Assembly: GCA_016715645.1 (NCBI GenBank)
Contig: JADJZR010000017.1
Span: 1 to 37,179, forward strand
DNA from: Elusimicrobiota bacterium
GTDB lineage: Bacteria; Elusimicrobiota; Elusimicrobia; FEN-1173
Length of the DNA: 37,179 bases
Direction of reading: 5' to 3'
In this document: piece by piece, positions 36,939-37,179 of the stretch
How positions within the stretch are numbered: the first letter of the stretch is position 1
Layout: every line of letters begins with the position of its first letter
Program-made: the position numbers and the translations under genes
The notes under the pieces: generated by a model
What the model was told of the DNA's origin: nothing
What the model saw: the letters and a program-made list of their open reading frames with translations, nothing else
Databases searched by the model: none

Positions 36939-37179
36939 TAGAATTTTCTACATTCACCGTCGATAGTTGCAAATTAGTTGTGTTTTGTACCGGTACCGTA
37001 TCAATCACTTGATTTTCAATTCCAACTTTCTCCGACGGAAATATCAAAACAATTTGCTTCCTTCCTTTGAAGAAAATTCCATTTTCTGATTGTTGGCAAA
37101 TTCGCCTTTAGTTTTTTCTCTCGAGGTACCATTGAGCAGTTCCGATTTCTGCTAAGTTTTCTATCACTGTAGAACGAGC
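36922..37179 (-). CDS. terS: Terminase small subunit, partial right copy
   Basis: Same sequence as 1342-1599, cut by the end of the window. It contains one-base changes in homopolymers (TTCCTTCC versus TTCCCTTCC; one extra T near 37110) that shift the frame. The intact version is at 1342-1824. Confidence 0.8.

Larger units (their letters stand above)
35575..37179. repeat. Terminal duplication, right copy
   Basis: Partner of bases 1-1599. This copy is the more accurate over the terminase ATPase domain but has lost two bases near 36057 in the nuclease domain and one C in the small terminase (near 37060). Confidence 0.93.

Overview
The window is a complete tailed-phage genome of podovirus type (Caudoviricetes), assembled as a linear contig with about 1.6 kb of overlap at its ends. 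Bases 1-1599 repeat bases 35575-37179, so the unit is about 35.57 kb and either circular or terminally redundant. The set of large terminase, P22-type portal, N4-gp56-type major capsid protein, head-to-tail adaptor, long propeller-like tail protein and large internal proteins, with no tape-measure or tail-tube gene, points to a short-tailed virion. A two-TM holin candidate, an M15-type peptidase and a membrane-anchored lysis accessory protein suggest a Gram-negative host, but this is inference. I see no integrase, no CI-like repressor, no DNA polymerase and no RNA polymerase, so the phage probably uses the host transcription and replication machinery. All promoters found have perfect sigma70 -35 boxes.

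Layout. (1) 1342-2130, minus: small terminase and a 75-aa gene, each behind a promoter of the same unusual form (TTGACA, 19-bp spacer, TACAAT). (2) 2233-4928, plus: two tandem sigma70 promoters with a shared palindrome in the spacer, driving a tightly packed rightward cluster of 11 small genes. (3) 4950-5600: convergent zone with frameshifted or truncated small zinc-ribbon ORFs. (4) 14467 down to 5599, minus: the replication/recombination and early operon, fed by promoters at 14467 and 10388. Both promoters are followed by a leader containing an intrinsic terminator ahead of the first gene. This block holds a Lar-like zinc protein, an HNH endonuclease, a RecA-like ATPase, an SSB-like protein, a 370-nt non-coding region dense in stem-loops, a RuvC-like resolvase, a replisome-organiser-like protein and about 15 small coupled ORFs, including one made almost wholly of Arg-Gly repeats. 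It ends at a terminator at 5599-5613. (5) 35586 down to 14574, minus: structural and lysis genes in the order portal, scaffold, capsid, fibres, adaptor, tail, internal/ejection proteins, fibre, lysis.

Sequence quality matters here. The two copies of the terminase region differ by homopolymer indels and by errors clustered at GTAC, and several other genes (fibres at 16.65-18.39 kb and 28.2-29.4 kb, small ORFs at 5.0-6.3 kb) are broken by indels. Uncorrected long-read error is the simplest explanation, but decay cannot be excluded from one sequence.

Most worth following up: the three-copy pseudoknot-like module in the non-coding region between the SSB-like and RuvC genes; the promoter-proximal attenuator whose upstream hairpin loop is complementary to the terminator; the (RG)n micro-protein whose nucleotide variation is confined to Arg wobble positions; the cupin domain fused to a virion internal protein; and the GTAC-linked discrepancies that hint at DNA modification.
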